From JBECKQ01 sp040235375 (GTDB taxonomy: Bacteria; Planctomycetota; Phycisphaerae; UBA1845): 36,566 nt of DNA. Position 1 is the first letter of the stretch. Each line of letters begins with the position of its first letter. The stretch covers positions 1 to 36,566 of the forward strand of contig JBECKQ010000339.1 of assembly GCA_040235375.1 (NCBI GenBank). Direction: 5' to 3'. The notes under the pieces were generated by a model. The model made no database searches and was not told the origin of the DNA. It saw nothing but the letters and a program-made list of their open reading frames with translations. Made by a program: the position numbers and the translations under genes. Positions 34,520 to 36,566 of the stretch are shown piece by piece.

Positions 34520-36566
34520 ATGGCGAACTGGCGAATCTGGCTCTCGATCGTTGCAATCGCCGCCCTCCTGTGGTGGCTGCATCCCAAGCCCGGCGCGGAG
34601 CACGCCGCCGACGTCACCGAAGTCACCGTCTGGTTCAACGGCATCGTCGAGGGCCGCCACATCGACGTGGTCGACGCCTTCGAGCGCCGCTTTCCCAAGT
34701 ACCGCGGCATCCTCGGCTCGAGCGCAACGCGCACCGGACTGGAAGGCGAAGGCAACCCGCAGCGTCTCATGTGCGGCATCGCCGGTGGCGTGCCGCCGGA
34801 AGTTGTCGAGTACGATCGCTTTGCCATCGCCCAGTGGGCCGCGCGCGGTGCGTTCCTCGACCTGTCACCGTTGATCGAGAAGGACGCCGATGAGCTCGCC
34901 GAGGCGCACAAGCAGCTCGATCAGCTCGTCGCCGCCAACGCGCCGGCCGATCGCATCCAGCCCCTCCGCGACAAGATCGCCCGCATGGAAAAGTACGCCG
35001 TCCGCAAGGACGACTACTACGAATCGCCCTGGGAGGAGTGCCAGTACAAGGGCGGAATGTACGGCGTACCGAACTACATGGACGATCGCGTCCTGTACTA
35101 CAGCGATGACCTGCTCGTGCAGGCGGGCCTGGTGGACAAGCAAGGCCGGCCGGTCCCCCCGGACACCTGGGAGCAGGTGCTGACCAAACGCGTCGACGTG
35201 CAGGACGCGGCCATCCACAGCCGGACGATTCGCAGCGGCGCCGCCGACTTTGTCTCTGCTCACGTCCGTCCGGGCGACACGCTGTCGCATATCTCCAAGG
35301 GCGGAACGGTCGTCCGCGCGCTCGTGGACGAGGTCCGCGGCCCGCACGAGCTGACGGTCAAGAGCCCGTATCGCCACAAGGAACTTCACCTCGACGATGG
35401 CGAAGGCGAGCACATCAAGATCTTCGATCAGGACAGCTACGAGCTGCGGCTGAGTCGCTGGGATGAGGATGGCCGGCTGCGCGTCGTCGGCTTCGAGCCG
35501 CAGCACGGCAACGGCTGGCTGTTCCACTACGGTTGGATGAACGGCGGCGAGTTCATGAGCAAGGACGGCCGCAAGTGCACGCTGAACGACCCGCGCATCG
35601 TCGAGGCGCTCCAGTTCACCACCGACGTGTATGACGCCATGGGCGGCGTCGCCGACGTAAACGCTTTCAAGAAGTCCTTTCAGACTGCGGCCCAGGACCC
35701 ATTCTTCCTTAACCAGATCGCCATGTTCATCCAGGGCGACTGGTTCCTCCGCGACCTGGCTCGCTACAAGCGTGACATGCGTTTCGGCACGTCCCCGCCG
35801 CCGGTGCCGCGCCGCCGCCTCGAAGAGGGGCATCGCAACGTGACCTGGATGGGCGGGTTTGCCTACTGCATCCCCTCGACCTGCCCGAAAGAGAAACTCG
35901 AGGCCGCCTGGTGGATGGTCAAGTTCCTCTCCAGCATCGAGGGCGGCATGATCATGAACGAGCACGACGCCCAGCGCGAGCGCGGCCAGGGCCGCCTCTA
36001 CGTGCCGCGACTCATGGCCAATCGCAAGCTCACCGAGCTGCAGCTCAAGACATACATCGACATACCCGACATGCCCGAACGTCTCAGGCAGGGCGTTGAG
36101 ACGCATATCGCGATGCTCCCATACGCCCGGCACCGGCCGGTCTCACCCGAGGGCCACAAGCTCTGGAACGCCCAGGCCGACGCCCAGGATTTGGCCTGGA
36201 ACCATGGGGCGACACCGGCCGAGGCGCTCAACTACCACGCCGAGCGCGTGCAACGGGCGCTGGATCGCTTTTTTGCCCCGCCCCGCGGGCCAAAGGTCGA
36301 GTGGTCATACCTGCTCATCGCTTATGCCGTGCTGATCGTGGCCACGGCAGTGCTGTTGTACGTGCGCCATCGCATTCGCCACCCGGTCAACCGGCTGCAC
36401 CGACGGGAGTGGATTGCCGGCCCGATGTTCGCCCTGCCATGGATCGTCGGATTCATCATCCTGGCAGGCGGGCCGATGCTGTTCTCCATCGTGATGAGCA
36501 CGACGGAATACGACGTCATCAACGACGCCCGGTTCATCAACCTGGCCAACTACCACGAGATGTTCA
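34520..36566 (+). CDS. ABC transporter: sugar-binding protein fused to MalF-type permease (3' end missing)
   Basis: A single frame of 682 codons running off the window. Residues 4-20 form an N-terminal membrane anchor without a lipobox Cys. Residues about 30-585 are a solute-binding protein of the maltose type (EVTVWFNGIVEGRHIDVVDAFERRFP, YGVPNYMDDRVLYYSDDLL, PPDTWEQVL, FIQGDWFLRDLAR, VTWMGGFAYCIP). Extra material is inserted at about 121-165, probably coiled coil, and 225-317. A transmembrane helix at 596-614 leads to the opening of a binding-protein-dependent permease (GPMFALPWIVGFIILAGGPM, TTEYDVIN, NLANYHEMF). Fusing receptor and permease tethers the binding domain to the pore. Sugar uptake is inferred from family and neighbours. 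No strong ribosome site precedes the ATG. Confidence 0.87.
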   Translation, partial: MANWRIWLSIVAIAALLWWLHPKPGAEHAADVTEVTVWFNGIVEGRHIDVVDAFERRFPKYRGILGSSATRTGLEGEGNPQRLMCGIAGGVPPEVVEYDRFAIAQWAARGAFLDLSPLIEKDADELAEAHKQLDQLVAANAPADRIQPLRDKIARMEKYAVRKDDYYESPWEECQYKGGMYGVPNYMDDRVLYYSDDLLVQAGLVDKQGRPVPPDTWEQVLTKRVDVQDAAIHSRTIRSGAADFVSAHVRPGDTLSHISKGGTVVRALVDEVRGPHELTVKSPYRHKELHLDDGEGEHIKIFDQDSYELRLSRWDEDGRLRVVGFEPQHGNGWLFHYGWMNGGEFMSKDGRKCTLNDPRIVEALQFTTDVYDAMGGVADVNAFKKSFQTAAQDPFFLNQIAMFIQGDWFLRDLARYKRDMRFGTSPPPVPRRRLEEGHRNVTWMGGFAYCIPSTCPKEKLEAAWWMVKFLSSIEGGMIMNEHDAQRERGQGRLYVPRLMANRKLTELQLKTYIDIPDMPERLRQGVETHIAMLPYARHRPVSPEGHKLWNAQADAQDLAWNHGATPAEALNYHAERVQRALDRFFAPPRGPKVEWSYLLIAYAVLIVATAVLLYVRHRIRHPVNRLHRREWIAGPMFALPWIVGFIILAGGPMLFSIVMSTTEYDVINDARFINLANYHEMF

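Noticed and set aside
34865..36133. 422-residue minus-strand frame
   Set aside because: Antisense to the ABC fusion, which shows binding-protein and permease motifs in a continuous frame.

Overview
The window is GC-rich bacterial chromosome, gene-dense and without phage, transposase or CRISPR sequence. The gene set suggests a planctomycete-like bacterium, perhaps of the Phycisphaerae type. It includes FemAB and TIGR03087 proteins of the PEP-CTERM/exosortase (XrtA) type, secreted glycosidases with accessory domains, a dockerin-like tail, a sugar-binding protein fused to an ABC permease, and conserved small basic proteins. The lineage is an inference; there is no rRNA or marker gene here to fix it.

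Layout. 1-644: the tail of a YfcE/MJ0936-type phosphodiesterase and a PEGA-domain lipoprotein, converging on a ROK sugar kinase (641-1612). 2187-5078: a promoter, an aldo/keto reductase whose catalytic Tyr position is His, and a coupled membrane coiled-coil protein with Wzz-like topology. 5126-9777: a large secreted GH38 alpha-mannosidase with chitobiase-like and PA14 C-terminal domains, preceded on the same strand by a hemerythrin-like protein. 9909-14800: an MFS transporter divergent from a GT4-like/alpha-barrel fusion and a GH130 mannoside phosphorylase/hydrolase. 15062-16539: an orphan FlgM-like protein and galactokinase. 17389-19781: FemAB-like and TIGR03087 glycosyltransferase genes. 19718-23507, minus strand: a Lys/Ala-tailed protein, an M24 peptidase, accB and accC. 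23706-25384: two arginine tRNAs (anticodons TCG and CCT) flanking L-2-hydroxyglutarate oxidase. 25385-27133: about 1.7 kb whose only gene is an RRM protein, with a decayed tRNA piece and two candidate structured RNAs. 27134-30128: a small basic protein, a cysteine-less HesB/IscA-like protein, a B12-binding radical SAM protein and a small membrane protein. 30156-36566: a secreted GH13 enzyme with CBM48 and dockerin-like parts, a CBM48-esterase, and an incomplete ABC protein that fuses a solute-binding domain to a MalF-type permease.

Taken together, much of the window handles carbohydrates. Secreted GH38 and GH13 enzymes and an esterase would cut polymers; the ABC fusion and MFS transporter would import products; ROK kinase, galactokinase and GH130 would feed them into metabolism. 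The GT4/GH130 pair, the TIGR03087/FemAB pair and the Wzz-like protein point to glycan or surface-polysaccharide synthesis. The least explained parts are the 25.4-27.1 kb RNA-like region, the inverted repeat over the MFS promoter and start, and the architecture of the ABC fusion.
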